Origin: Ceratorhiza oryzae-sativae
Taxonomy: Eukaryota > Basidiomycota > Agaricomycetes > Cantharellales > Ceratobasidiaceae
DNA length: 64,000 bases
Reading direction: 5' to 3'
Assembly: GCA_030998015.1 (NCBI GenBank)
Contig: JARWMV010000232.1
Span: forward strand, 2,728,001 to 2,792,000
Positions 50,429 through 60,726 of this stretch are shown here, in pieces. Numbering within the stretch: the first letter of the stretch is position 1; each line of letters opens with the position of its first letter. The position numbers were made by a program, and so were the translations under genes. A model generated the notes under the pieces. That model was not told the origin of the DNA. It was given only the letters and a program-made list of their open reading frames with translations, and did not search any database.

Positions 50429-51309
50429 TGCACGTAGGGGATAGTGAAATATCGCATTCGCGTGTGTGCAGAGGGCGTACTTATCTGAATGAGCGCAATC
50501 CTCATTGGAATAGATAAAGGGCGCAGTGCATTCAAGCGCCGTCAGATAGGGTTAAAGGTGGGAATAATCATTATGCTCGGGGATTCGCGTCTTGCCATAG
50601 GGTTTGCAAGAATCGATGGATAGGTGATCATTGGAGTCGGATCAGCACAAGTTTGCATACACATTCCATCAATCAAGACCAAACATTAACCGTTTCAGGG
50701 GAGAATGCCTGGCCCAATATCCGAAATGAATGGATGGGCACGCGGGAATAGGTTAGCAATTGCCCTACCATGCGTTCGAAAACTAAAACCAGTACGAATG
50801 CGGCCTTTCAGATCTGATGGACGCAACTATGCGCTGAGAAGGTATAGATGAAATGCATGATCGTACATGTGCGCAGGCTCACAGGCTGCGTCGTTGTTTC
50901 CACGTAGGTAGGCAGCCACTCGGGTTTCGTTTGACAACATTCCAAGGCACATATAACTTCGTGATGGAAAGGGCGATCGAAACGGATCAAGTTTCTTCTA
51001 GCCAAGCCTCCTATCAGATTACTATAGAGTACGTTTGAGGGGTGTAGCATATGAGCGATCTTCCTCAGGTATCGCTGACTCTCATCTGGGAGAAACAAGC
51101 CGTAACGCCATGCACAAATACAGTATCGGCATATTACGAATAGCTGACGTTACTCGGAGTGGATTCTGGAGTGGATTCAGGGATACAAAAACGCAAATAA
51201 ATTATCCGGAGATTATTCTGATTTCTGTAAATTGGCAGGATGATCCTTAGGCACAGATGGGGATTACCTGTCAATGAGCGTGTGTGCCCATGGTATACCT
51301 GAGAAACGA
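50429..51309. other. Spacer between P450 promoter and J-protein 3' end
   Basis: AT-rich, no domain-bearing frame. Serves as the P450 promoter. Confidence 0.5.
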
Positions 51310-52449
51310 TCATCTTTCGGCCGCCTCTTGCTCAAGGATCTCGCGTTCAAGGCGCTCACGCTCTATCTGCCGCATGCGCATGAGCGTAATTGACTCAAAG
51401 TCTAAACCAGGTGCTGCAGGTGTTGTATCTCGAGAGTCCTGTGGGGGCTATTATCCAAGTCAGTTGAAATCTGATCGACACGAGGCATGCGAGCACTTAC
51501 AAAACTAGTCGGAAACGATGAAAACGGCCCAGCTCCTTTATCAGATGTAGTCTCTGGGGCGCTAGTCTGGCGCTGCGTCCTTAACCATCGGATGATCTCT
51601 GGCTCCTCGCCGGCTGCCCATGCTATTTCCACGCCATCCAGCCCCCGCTCCGGCTTTCCAGCAGCGCAGTAGCATGCGTACGCGTCACCAGCTTTCCCGA
51701 AAGGAACTAGCGCGGTGGCAAATTTTGGTGGTTTCTCAGGCCGCTTTTTGTTAGGCTTGATTGAGAGTACGATTGCGCCAGTGTCAACAGGTCCAAAAAC
51801 AGCAAGTTGAGACGCAATAGCTTCGGCAGTGGTGAGGGAAGGATGTGCCACGAGCTTGTATTTCAGTCGGATAGTAGTGTCGAGTGGACCAATCGCTGGC
51901 TGACCGAAAGCGCCTGGAGTCGACACGGTTGGAGCTCGTTTCTTAGCCTCCTCTTCTTCCAGCTTCCTAGCCAACTCTTCCTCCTTCTCCTTCCTCCTCT
52001 TCCTCCCCTCCTCTCCCAGTTTCTCAATTTCCTCTCGCTGCGCCTGTTCCGCACGAGCCTTGTCAACGCGCGCCTTTTTGAATGCTCGTTCCCGTTCTTC
52101 AAGCTCGTCTTGAAGGCCCCTTCGTTTGGTGTCATAGGCAGCGAACCTTTCGGCTCGTGCCAGCTTGATTTTTCGGCTTGCATCCAGGGCCGACCGTCTT
52201 GTAGGATCGAGGAGTAGTTCATAGGCTTGGTTGAGCTCGTGGAATTTTGCAGCAGCTTCTGGATTGTTGGGATGCTGAAAGAAAAATCAGTATGTGCGAG
52301 CTCATAAAAATGAGCGAAACACATACTCGATCAGGATGAACCTTGAGCGACAGTTTCCTGTATGTCGACTTGATAACTTGTTCGGTTGCTTCAATCGTCA
52401 GGCCCAAGACCTCATATGCGTCGGGCTCAGCAGGTTCAAGAGGAGCCAT
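51310..52449 (-). CDS. DNAJC17/Cwf23-like J-domain protein
   Basis: Nuclear J-domain co-chaperone linked to the spliceosome. ATG 52449 gives DAYEVLGLTIEATEQVIKST and YRKLSLKVHPDR with the HPD motif that stimulates Hsp70. After an intron near 52275-52330 come HPNNPEAAAKFHELNQAYEL and LLDPTRRSALD. A long Arg/Lys/Glu coiled coil follows (KKARVDKARAEQAQREEIEK), then an RRM-like segment (TTIRLKYKLVAHPSLTTAEA; GAIVLSIKPN; ALVPFGKAGDAYACYCAAG), the layout typical of DNAJC17. A last intron (GTAAGT...CCACAG) leads to LMRMRQIERERLEREILEQE and TGA 51310-51312. Divergent from SmD1 with a 229-bp shared promoter. Confidence 0.85.
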
Positions 52450-52532
52450 TTTTCGGTAATTAAGAGTAAATAGGCTAGTAGAGCAAAGCCGCAGCCACCA
52501 GTGGAGGAAAGAGTGAAAGCCAGAAACAGTGG

Positions 52533-52538
52533 CACGTG
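52533..52538. promoter_or_regulatory. CACGTG box in the DNAJC17/SmD1 bidirectional promoter
   Basis: GGCACGTGAC, 84 bp from the J-protein ATG and 141 bp from the SmD1 ATG. It is placed to serve both genes, which are both splicing-related. Confidence 0.4.
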
Positions 52539-52678
52539 ACTGTGGGTATGATATGATACACCTCGTGTATTGGGTTCTGCTTCGTCTACCACAACCACAT
52601 CAGGTTCGATTGCAAAATTAGCCAGAGCCAGAGCCAACTCCTTCACCTCGATCGTTTGTACAACTTCAGTTCATCAAA

Positions 52679-53172
52679 ATGAAGCTCGTACGGTAGGCCT
52701 TGCGTTAAATCGCGCAACATATTCACATACTGACGACCGCGCTAAAGATTTTTGATGAAGTTGAACAACGAGACGGTGACCGTCGAGCTCAAAAATGGCT
52801 CCGTCGTACACGGAACACTGACTGGTAGGCATTTACCGAGCCGATCATAGCACGTCGCTTTTATGTGTATCGTGCCACTTACTTCTCTAACTAGGCGTCG
52901 ACGTTCAAATGAATACCCACCTCAAAAATGTCAAGCTTACCTCACGAAACCGCGACCCAACGGCTCTTGATACGCTGTCCATCCGTGGAAATAATATTCG
53001 TTACTTTATCCTACCGGACGCGCTCAACCTGGACGCGCTACTCGTAGACGACGCGCCGAAGCCCAAGGGCAAAAAAAAGGATGACGCACGTGGTCGCGGT
53101 CGAGGACGTGGAGGCGACCGAGGGCGAGGCCCTCGCGGAGGTCGCGGAGGAGGACGTGGGCGTGGACGGTAA
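52679..53172 (+). CDS. SMD1: Small nuclear ribonucleoprotein SmD1
   Basis: Core Sm-ring protein of the spliceosomal snRNPs. Three exons, 52679-52692, 52748-52824 and 52895-53172, give a 122-residue protein with the frame exactly kept. The first exon codes only MKLVR (14 bases). Then [20 protein letters not shown] and [20 protein letters not shown] form Sm motif 1, and [15 protein letters not shown] motif 2. The tail is a [17 protein letters not shown] Arg/Gly repeat, the usual substrate of symmetric arginine dimethylation. Length matches SmD1 elsewhere. Confidence 0.95.
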
Positions 53173-53246
53173 AAACAGGCAATTGTATTTCTGCTATGTA
53201 AGACAGATCTGCAGTACTTATTTTGACAAACAAAACGAAAGATATT

Positions 53247-54913
53247 CTACACCCCCATTCTGCCAAACGTTCTAGGGAATGCAATGCATTCGCGAACATT
53301 TTCTAAGCCAGTTGCAAAGCTCACCAACCGCTCAAAGCCTAACCCGAACCCAGCGTGTGGTGCGCCTCCATAAATTCTTAAATCCCTGTACCACCCAAAC
53401 TCTTCCATATCCAGCCCTGCTTCCTTAAGCGCCGAATCCAACTGATCAATACGTTCCTCACGTATAGACCCTCCTGCCAGCTCGCCGATCCCGGGAACCA
53501 GTAGGTCAAAGCACGCTACCGTTTGATGTTCTGGGTCTATATCGTTTACTCGCATATAAAACGGCTTGATTTTGGCAGGATAATCGGTGACAAAGACGGG
53601 CGCGTCACGGGCTAGGTAACGTTCGTGCTCGCTACGAAGACCGTGTCCCCATGCTGGTCGTGGCACGATGTCTTTGCCTTTTCCCTTTCCAGTTGCTTTA
53701 AGAAAGACGCCGGCGTCGTGTGCCTCTTCGAGCTCCTTCAGCGCCTGCGTGTAAGTAATTCTCCGCCATGGTTGATCGAGTGCCGCTTGAGCCGATGTGC
53801 TTTCACCAAATCGGATTTTCGCGTCTAGGCTTTTTGTATAAGCACGTAGGACATGCCTCAGCGACTGTTCGACCAGATCGAGTAACTGTTGCATCGAGGG
53901 TGTGGACGTTTGTATTTCCGCTTCTAGCATCCAGAACTCCGCTAAATGACGATTCGTTTGAGAACGCTCGGCTCGGAAAGCAGGTGCAAGCGTGTACACC
54001 CGAGATAGGGCATGCGATAAAGCCTCGAGATGGAGTTGAGCAGAAACAGATAGATAGGCAGGTACACCAAAGAACTCGGATCGAGATACGATATCTTCAG
54101 GAGTTGTGAAGGTTTCAGTGGTGCCGATTGGGTCCAGCGCAGGCGTTACACGAAAGGTTTCTCCAGCTCCTTCGGTGTCGTTGCTGGTAATGATCGGCGT
54201 ATGGACTTGAATAAATTGTTGTGACTACACAAACAATGTTATACTCCATAACTCAAAAAGGAATAACCCTGGGCGTACATCAAAGTACTCGCAGATCGCG
54301 CGAGTCAACAGGGCTCGTGTTCGTAGGACGGCCGCAGTCTCGTCTGTTCTAGGCCGCAGATGTGAATGGGCTCTCAAGTGCTCGTGTGTATGCGTCTTTT
54401 TCTGCAATGGATACAGCTAGTCCATATAATTAGCGGTCATTACTTGATAACATTGGACGGATTACCCACCCCGGGATCACAAGCTCCAAGAATGTCGAGC
54501 TTTTCTACTCTTAGATCATATTCTTGGCCACCGCCCAGGCTCTTGGCAAGCTTGCCTGTCAATTTGACGCTCGCGCCAGATGTCACCTATCTGATATTCA
54601 TTTAATTGCTCAAATGAGTTAGAGTGTGCGACATTCACACTCACCGTTGGACCAAATCTGACCCGACTCGTTCGGATTCTATGACAGCCTGGAGAGAACG
54701 AGGAGAACTCCCGTCTGATACGTCCGCAAATGCAACATGCTTCTGTTTACGAATCGATTTAACAAACGCGGTTATGGTGGTTTCTGTATCTGGAGAGGGA
54801 GGCGACGACAAAAGCTGGTCAATACTCGGAGCGAGGGCATAGCGTGCTGGAGAGCTAGCGAATCTCCTGACTGTACTGAGACCTCTGAACTGCAGTCCCC
54901 GGCGAGCAAGCAT
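53247..54913 (-). CDS. Asparaginyl-tRNA synthetase, mitochondrial type
   Basis: Class II aminoacyl-tRNA synthetase charging tRNA-Asn. ATG 54913 opens a basic, Arg/Ser-rich presequence (MLARRGLQFRGLSTVRRFAS) that fits mitochondrial import. An anticodon-binding OB-fold follows (ITAFVKSIRKQKHVAFADVS). The catalytic part has YTLAPAFRAERSQTNRHLAE and FWMLEAEI (motif 2), IGELAGGSIREERIDQLDSA, and motif 3 GGAPHAGFGLGFERLVSFAT with the ATP-binding Arg. The stop is TAG 53247-53249. About five introns are present. The upstream ATG at 55030 is rejected because it lies across the divergent BUD13 start. AsnRS and AspRS are related, and GIGELAGGS favours AsnRS. Confidence 0.88.
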
Positions 54914-54959
54914 CCTGATCAAGAACCAGAAATTGAGGCAGGAAATGCAGATCAATTGA

Positions 54960-54965
54960 CACGTG
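54960..54965. promoter_or_regulatory. CACGTG box in the AsnRS/BUD13 bidirectional promoter
   Basis: The two start codons are only 115 bp apart and this box sits between them, 47 bp from the AsnRS ATG and 64 bp from the BUD13 ATG. Confidence 0.4.
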
Positions 54966-55028
54966 ATTAGTGGCGGTGCCCCTGCAACTACCCACATTTC
55001 GCCACCACCAGCCAGATACTCATCCGTC

Positions 55029-56128
55029 ATGTCGTCGTCTATGCAAGCCTATCTCGCTTCCAAGTACATGTCTGGTCCCAAGGCAGAGGCAATTCTGTCT
55101 CGCACGTCCGATAAACCGAAGAAAAAGAAACGAAAAGTTGCTGCAGACTCGGGGGCTTCTACCTCGGCTTCATTCATTCGCGACGACGATGCTGACTGGG
55201 GTCGGGAAACTCGGGATTCAGATGAGGAGGAGCTCAAAGAGGCACAAATGGCTTCAGACAGGTCCTTCAAGAAGAAAACAAAGTCGAACTGGGAGGAGGT
55301 TATTCAACCTGGAGAGGGAATACCAGCCGAAGAACCTCCGCCAAAGGACGAACAGCCATTAGTCGTTGAGACGGAAGAACCCATGTTCAAGGCTGGCTTG
55401 ATGACGGCAGAACAACTGAAGAAGGTTATGCCAAAGAAAAAGGTGCCTACAAAGGAGGAGAGGGACGAGGCCGCGGCTGCGGCTGCCCAGGAGACGGTGT
55501 ACCGCGACTCGTCAGGTAGGAAGATTGATACCAAGGCAGAGAGAGCAGAGGCAGCCAGGAAGAAGCGAGAAAGGGAAGAGCTAGAGGCACAGAAGATGGA
55601 ATGGGGAAAGGGGCTGGTGCAACGTGAAGAGGCAGAGAAGAGGAGGCTGGAATTGGAGAAGGAAAAGACCAGAGGCATGGCAAGGTACGCTCGGCTATTG
55701 CTGTTTACATGGATTTGATTGCCTGATTATCTATTTCTCCAGATATGCCGACGATGCTGACCTGAATGAGGACCAGAAGGCCCAGGAGAGGTGGAACGAT
55801 CCAGCAGCTGCGTTCCTAACCGTGAGTACCTCGCCACTCTGAATCCGTGGAGCACCACCAACACATCACCACAGAACAAAAAATCCAAAGGGCCTCGAAA
55901 ACCTGAATATCAAGGTCCACCCCCGCCTCCAAACCGCTTTGGCATCAAACCAGGCTACCGATGGGATGGTGTTGGTCAGTTGATCCCTCTATTGACGTCC
56001 TCATTCAACCAACAATGCGTTAATCTACAGATCGAGGAAACGGATTCGAGAAAAAGTTCTTCCAGCGTCAAAACGATCGCAAGCGACGTGGTGCCGAGGC
56101 ATACGAATACTCTGTCGATGACATGTAG
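55029..56128 (+). CDS. BUD13: BUD13/CWC26 splicing factor
   Basis: Subunit of the RES complex, which helps retention and splicing of pre-mRNA. ATG 55029 is chosen over 54963 because MSSSMQAYLASKYMSGPKAE is the conserved BUD13 start (YLxxKY). A Lys-rich nuclear signal (KPKKKKRKV), an acidic DDDADW motif, and the charged helix QETVYRDSSGRKIDTKAERA follow. The conserved C-terminal core is built from three further exons: YADDADLNEDQKAQERWNDP, KGPRKPEYQGPPPPPNRFGI then KPGYRWDGVDRGNGFEKKFF, and QRQNDRKRRGAEAYEYSVDD ending M, stop 56126-56128. All joins keep the frame. Confidence 0.92.
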
Positions 56129-56152
56129 ATGTTGTTTATTTATTCCTATCAT

Positions 56153-56158
56153 CACGTG
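56153..56158. promoter_or_regulatory. CACGTG box upstream of the small unknown gene
   Basis: ATCACGTGAT, a 10-bp perfect palindrome 74 bp before ATG 56232 and 25 bp after the BUD13 stop. Confidence 0.35.
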
Positions 56159-56231
56159 ATGAATCGTATGGTTTGCACCTGGCTTGGTCTTGCCTTCTAC
56201 GACCACCTGCCAACGCCTCGAGGCCGGTGTG

Positions 56232-56776
56232 ATGGATGACCTCAAGCTAAACAGCACCCAACTCTTTTTTGTTCCTGGACCTGCTGAAAATGATGTCCCT
56301 AGTGTTGTGCAGGTAACGCTTCAGTCTGAAATGTGAGTTTCCGGGCCCCGGAAAATTACCCCTGTGAAAGCGCAAGCGAGCTCGTTTCTCCACATAGACA
56401 GCCGGTATCTTTCGAGCTACTCACGGCGTATCATCTAGCCCAGCCAAGCCTGACGGTAGGTTAGGTTTGGCGTTTCTGAGCGCTTAACTGAGCCACCCCC
56501 GCATACATCCATCGCTGCCCCTGTTTACAGAAACTCATCCTGCTCGTCCTCACCCATCACAGAACCAAACGGCTTTCATCACCTGCGACGTTTGTCGGAG
56601 ACCGGTTCTCGCTGGACGCAAGTAAGGTTTTCTATTGACTTGTTCACATTGGCGTATAATGACAATAGCTAGGCCATCGTCCGTGGACGTACGGAAAGCA
56701 ATGGGACTTCAAGTGGGGAGACGAAAGCATACTCGCGTCAGAGGGCAAGTGGACATTTATTTTCCGAGCCCGATAG
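56232..56776 (+). CDS. Small protein of unknown function, four exons, 117 aa
   Basis: Not recognised. Exons 56232-56332, 56398-56455, 56531-56621 and 56673-56776 join in frame (354 bases). The product begins MDDLKLNSTQLFFVPGPAEN, has PVSFELLTAYHLAQPSLTKL and ILLVLTHHRTKR in the middle, and ends with an aromatic, Trp-rich segment (RPWTYGKQWDFKWGDESILA; EGKWTFIFRAR). No signal peptide or clear membrane helix in this form. The support is the consistent frame and splice sites, not homology. A second acceptor four bases upstream (after AATAG, 56668) would switch the last exon to another frame, ending at 56916, that contains a hydrophobic stretch (WLLFVAFLFGLVVVSFAGAL). The Trp-rich form looks more like a conserved domain end. 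Confidence 0.6.
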
Positions 56777-57203
56777 GAACACATGTGGGGGGGTGGCTTT
56801 TGTTCGTGGCGTTTTTGTTCGGCCTTGTTGTTGTTTCCTTCGCTGGAGCTCTGTTTTGTTGCGATAGAGAAAAAGAGACAATCGTCACGAGCTTCGCATC
56901 GACATCGTTGGCATAGGTTTGATCTATGCATGGAAGACTTGTCTTGTTGTTTGATTTCAAGCGATTTGATCAACAGCTGACAGGCGCACATGGTCTAGTG
57001 CGATAGTAAACCGGATCATTCGTCAATGGCTGCTCCAGACTTCTCAGCGGGCCACGATGATGACTCGCAGCCACCCAAGACAAAAACATGATTCAAGCGA
57101 TTTTTTTTCAAGATTACGGCAAGTACACCAACTATGGACCAACGAACAAAATAGGATGGTAGGAGCGAAAAAGATATGATGCGATGGCGGTCGGCCTAGA
57201 GTT

Positions 57204-59101
57204 TTAGTATGCGGCATTGGTCTTGGGGTTGGCCACCCAGTAGGAACCGTTTGGCCACTGGTACTCTTCGATGCTCTTGTCGTGCATTTGGATACTGGCA
57301 GAGTCCGGGTGAGTCGTGTGGGTTGGCATAATGATACAAACTCACCTGTAGCCCTCTTCTGGGTTAGACGGGACGTTGTATCGCCCATTTTTGTTAATCG
57401 AGCAAGGGTGGATAAAGTGCTCGTGGAGGTGGTCAACAAATTCAAGCACATTGCGCTCCATCGTGCCAGAGACAGCAATATAATCGATCAAGCTGTAACC
57501 CACCATCAGCATCGCCCGCCACAAAGCAACCCCCCAAAATCAAAGTGACCCACCTCAAATGAATCACATACTCGCACAACCCCACACCCCCGCATGGGGA
57601 CACACGGGCACACCAAACTTGGCCGCCATCAACAAGACAGCCAAGACCTCGCTCACCCCGGCGAGCCGACACGAATCGATCTGGACGACATCGATCGCCT
57701 CGGCCTGGAGGAGCTGCTTAAAAACCATGCGGTTGTGGGCGTGTTCGCCCGTGGCGACGCCGATCCCGTACGGCTTGAGCGCCTTGCGGATCGCGGCGTG
57801 GCCGAGAATGTCGTCGGGCGCGGTCGGCTCTTCGATGAACCACGGCTTGACGGACTCGAGGCCCTTGACGTATTCGATCGCTTGGGGGACGTCCCAGACT
57901 TGGTTGGCGTCGATCATAAAGACGGCGCCGGTCGGGCCAGCGTTTTTCCCGGCGATGGACTGGGCTGGGCGGGACATGGCCGGCGGGGAGGTACTTGGGG
58001 TCGTCGATGATGGAGCGGATGATGCGCCCGCGACGGAGGTCGTCGTTGATGTCGGAGCCCACCTTCATCTGAGCAAGGTCAAGGTCGGTGAGTGGTGTGG
58101 TGTGTCCTGCATCGGCAGCACTAGCCCCTTACCTTGAAGTGGTTGAACCCGGCAGAGACGGCCTCCTTGGTCAGCCGCGCGACCTTTTCGTCGTCGTATC
58201 CGAGCCATCCAGCAGAGGTCACATAGGCCGGGTATCCAATCTCCCGAACCTTGGCCTCGCGCTCGGCCTTGCTCGACTCGCGAGACTTGAGCATCGCAAT
58301 CGCCTCTTCTTTCGTGATCGCATCAGAGATGTAGCGGAACGCGGTCGAGGCAACCAGCTCTTCCTATAACCAATGTCAGTGCAGTTCTCTCTCTCTTACA
58401 CGAGGTAGTCGCCTAAAAAAATTTAAATTCAAGATTCCAAACTCACCGGGCTCATGTCCACGACCAGCTTCCAGAGTGGCTTTTTCCTCGATTTGGCGTA
58501 GAGATCCCAGACGGCGTTGTTCACTGCTCCAGACGCGATGTGAATAACACCCTTTTCAGGGCCGATCCTATAAAAGCGCAGATGTATGGGTGGATGGGAA
58601 TGAGAGGTGGGGGCGCATGTGCTTACCACCGAAGCTGGGGGTCCGCGAGGAGGTAGTCCCAGGTGGCACCCATGTTCGCAAAGAGCTCCTCGGTTTTCTT
58701 GCCGACGAGGCGGTCGGCGACGGCAGCGATTGCTGTGCATACCTGACAGGGGAGGAGGGAAAGTCATATCAGTGTCAGAGCAAAGTGGCGGATCCAGTTG
58801 TACGTACAATGTCGTTGCCGCGTCCGATCGTAAAGGTCATGCCTTGGCCTTTTAGACCGTCGGAAGTGTGGAGCTCAATGTAGGCTGTACGCCTGGCGGA
58901 TTAGGAGGAGGATCACCAGCCACGATGGAATGACGCTTGCCTGACGAGTAGTCGCACTCTTTGTTCATGGCATCTGTGCCATCGCCCGTCAAGCTAGTCG
59001 GAAAGCGGACGTCTGCTCCACCCAATCAGTTCCAACGATTTGTCGAGCCTGCCATGCACACTGCACGTACCATGAATCTGATACTTGGTGATCGTCGACA
59101 T
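57204..59101 (-). CDS. Enolase-superfamily dehydratase, ENOSF1/L-fuconate dehydratase-like
   Basis: Mandelate racemase/enolase superfamily member most like ENOSF1, an L-fuconate dehydratase, expected to remove water from sugar acids with Mg2+. ATG 59101 gives [20 protein letters not shown], then [77 protein letters not shown] and [20 protein letters not shown]. The barrel supplies the Lys base (FKMKVG) and the metal sites in [18 protein letters not shown] and [18 protein letters not shown], then [20 protein letters not shown] and [10 protein letters not shown]. The end is [20 protein letters not shown], stop 57204-57206. The frame breaks once near 57970-57990 between DPKYLPA and [14 protein letters not shown], beside a G4 run. 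No intron fits the phase, so an indel is suspected. Confidence 0.85.
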
Positions 59102-59733
59102 GGCGAAAACAAAACAGGGGGGGTTGGATAGAGAGAGAGAGGGGGGGTGCTCAGCGGTGGAGAACGAGTATAGACTCTACGCACAGTCCGCTCGAGATAT
59201 ATAAAGTAAATCGGCGTCGGTTCTATCCATCGCGGATCGGCGGGATGGAGTCGAATTTCAGAAAAAGGCGGCCGGACCGCCCGGGCCGTCGGTCATGGGG
59301 ACCACTCGCGTCACAGGCGCATGTCGTTTAGCGCATTCAGCATCTGTTGCGGCGCGTCCTGGTTCGGAGGCTCCGGCGCGGCTCCCGGTCGCGTGGCATA
59401 TCTTATTTTAGAGTTTCAGACGCGGGGCAAGGTTAAAGTGGTCGAATAGATAATAGATATTACAGCAATAATAATACAGGCAAACAACAAAAGTACAATC
59501 CGTACACTCGGTCGCAGTCTGAATAATATACATGTGTGGGTGCGTCAGGAGAGAGACAGAAAGCGAAGGGGGATGCACGTGTGGAAAACAGACGTTGATG
59601 CGTCGTGTCAAGAAAAAGCCGATGCGTTTTGTGATGAGATCCAATTAGGGTGGCACAAGCCAAGTGCGACCCGTTCTTAAAGTACTTGTTTAAGCTCGTA
59701 GATGATCGTCACATTCGTGTGCGCATGACACGT
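59102..59733. other. Spacer, no gene seen
   Basis: Promoter of the enolase-family gene (CT/GA-rich near 59120-59150) and 3' flank of the next gene. A CACGTG lies at 59576-59581. Confidence 0.45.
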
Positions 59734-60352
59734 TCACGCCGTGGGGCGGAACACAACGCGGTAAGGGTGCATGCGTGTCGGCTTGCCGCCGCGCTCGCGC
59801 ATGTGTCGGGCAATGGCCGGGCCGAGGAGGAGGAGCGCGCGGGTGGGGGCGGCGGCATCGGGAAACACGACGACGGCCTGGGGCGGCTCGCCTGTGGAGA
59901 GCGGCTCGAGGCGGAGGCGGTAGTTGCTGATCGGCGCCGAGGGCGGGAGCGTCGCATGGATGGTGGGCGGGGTCAGGGGCGGCGAGCGCAGTGCGAGCGT
60001 GGGCACGTTGATGGGGACGGCTGGCGGGGCCGGCAGCGGGGCACCGGGCGAGGGCGAACGCGACATCTCGGGGGTGTAGCACTGGGCGGCAAACGCGCTG
60101 TGGGAGACGGACCGCGGCGGGAGGTCGGGCGAGGACGAGGACGAGGTGTCGGACGAGGCGGTACGGGAGTGCTGGCCACCGCGCCGGGTCGGTCTGTGCA
60201 CGCCGGGACGCTGGGCGGGTTCAGTCAGGCTGCCTGTCCGAGGCGTGGGACTCACTCACCGGGCTGGCGGTCGGGCGGGGCAGGGTGATGCGTCTGGCCG
60301 AGGGGTCGAAGAACGGCAGCGCAGACGGCTGGACAACGGCCTGTGTGTTCAT
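59734..60352 (-). CDS. Unknown Ser/Pro-rich protein, two exons, 189 aa
   Basis: Not recognised. Exons 60352-60260 and 60210-59734, with a 49-bp intron (GTGAGT...CCCAG), join at a codon boundary. The start is MNTQAVVQPSALPFFDPSAR and the first half is Ser/Pro-rich (TASSDTSSSSSPDLPPRSVS). The second half looks folded: NYRLRLEPLSTGEPPQAVVV, FPDAAAPTRALLLLGPAIAR, HMRERGGKPTRMHPYRVVF. No signal peptide, membrane helix or known motif. The frame with these residues is preferred over two other open frames at the same place, which are only Arg/Pro-rich. Divergent from the AC19 gene. Confidence 0.6.
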
Positions 60353-60726
60353 GGGGGCGAGTGCAGGTGTCGCAGCGGGCGTCGCAGCAGTGGTTAAGTA
60401 GTGTGCGGCAGGACAATTGGGCCGTGAAACGGGAGCGAGGCCGGCGTGTGGGAGACGGGCGTGGGGGGGGCCTTGATGGTCGCGGCAGATGCACTTATAT
60501 CTCCAGCACAGAAGCCGAGCAGCAAGTCTGCCCGCTTTTGTCGCCCCCATAATGGCCGTGGTCGACAGAGCGAGATCTGTAGGCGTCTGTTGTCGCCCAA
60601 ACAAGCCCTGCCCAATTGTCAATGCGCCTGCTTCCGGCCTGCCTCCGCTCATAGCCGCCGCCGTCCGCTCCTCATCCGTCGACGCCTGTTTGGCCCTGCT
60701 TTTCATTTCGCTTTGTCTGCTCGACC

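Noticed and set aside
54913..55030. Upstream ATG at 55030 as the start of AsnRS
   Set aside because: It would add a non-targeting segment and overlap the divergent BUD13 start. ATG 54913 gives a typical mitochondrial presequence.
59690..60082. Arg/Pro-rich open frame on the minus strand
   Set aside because: It overlaps the preferred exon in another phase and lacks any folded-looking segment.
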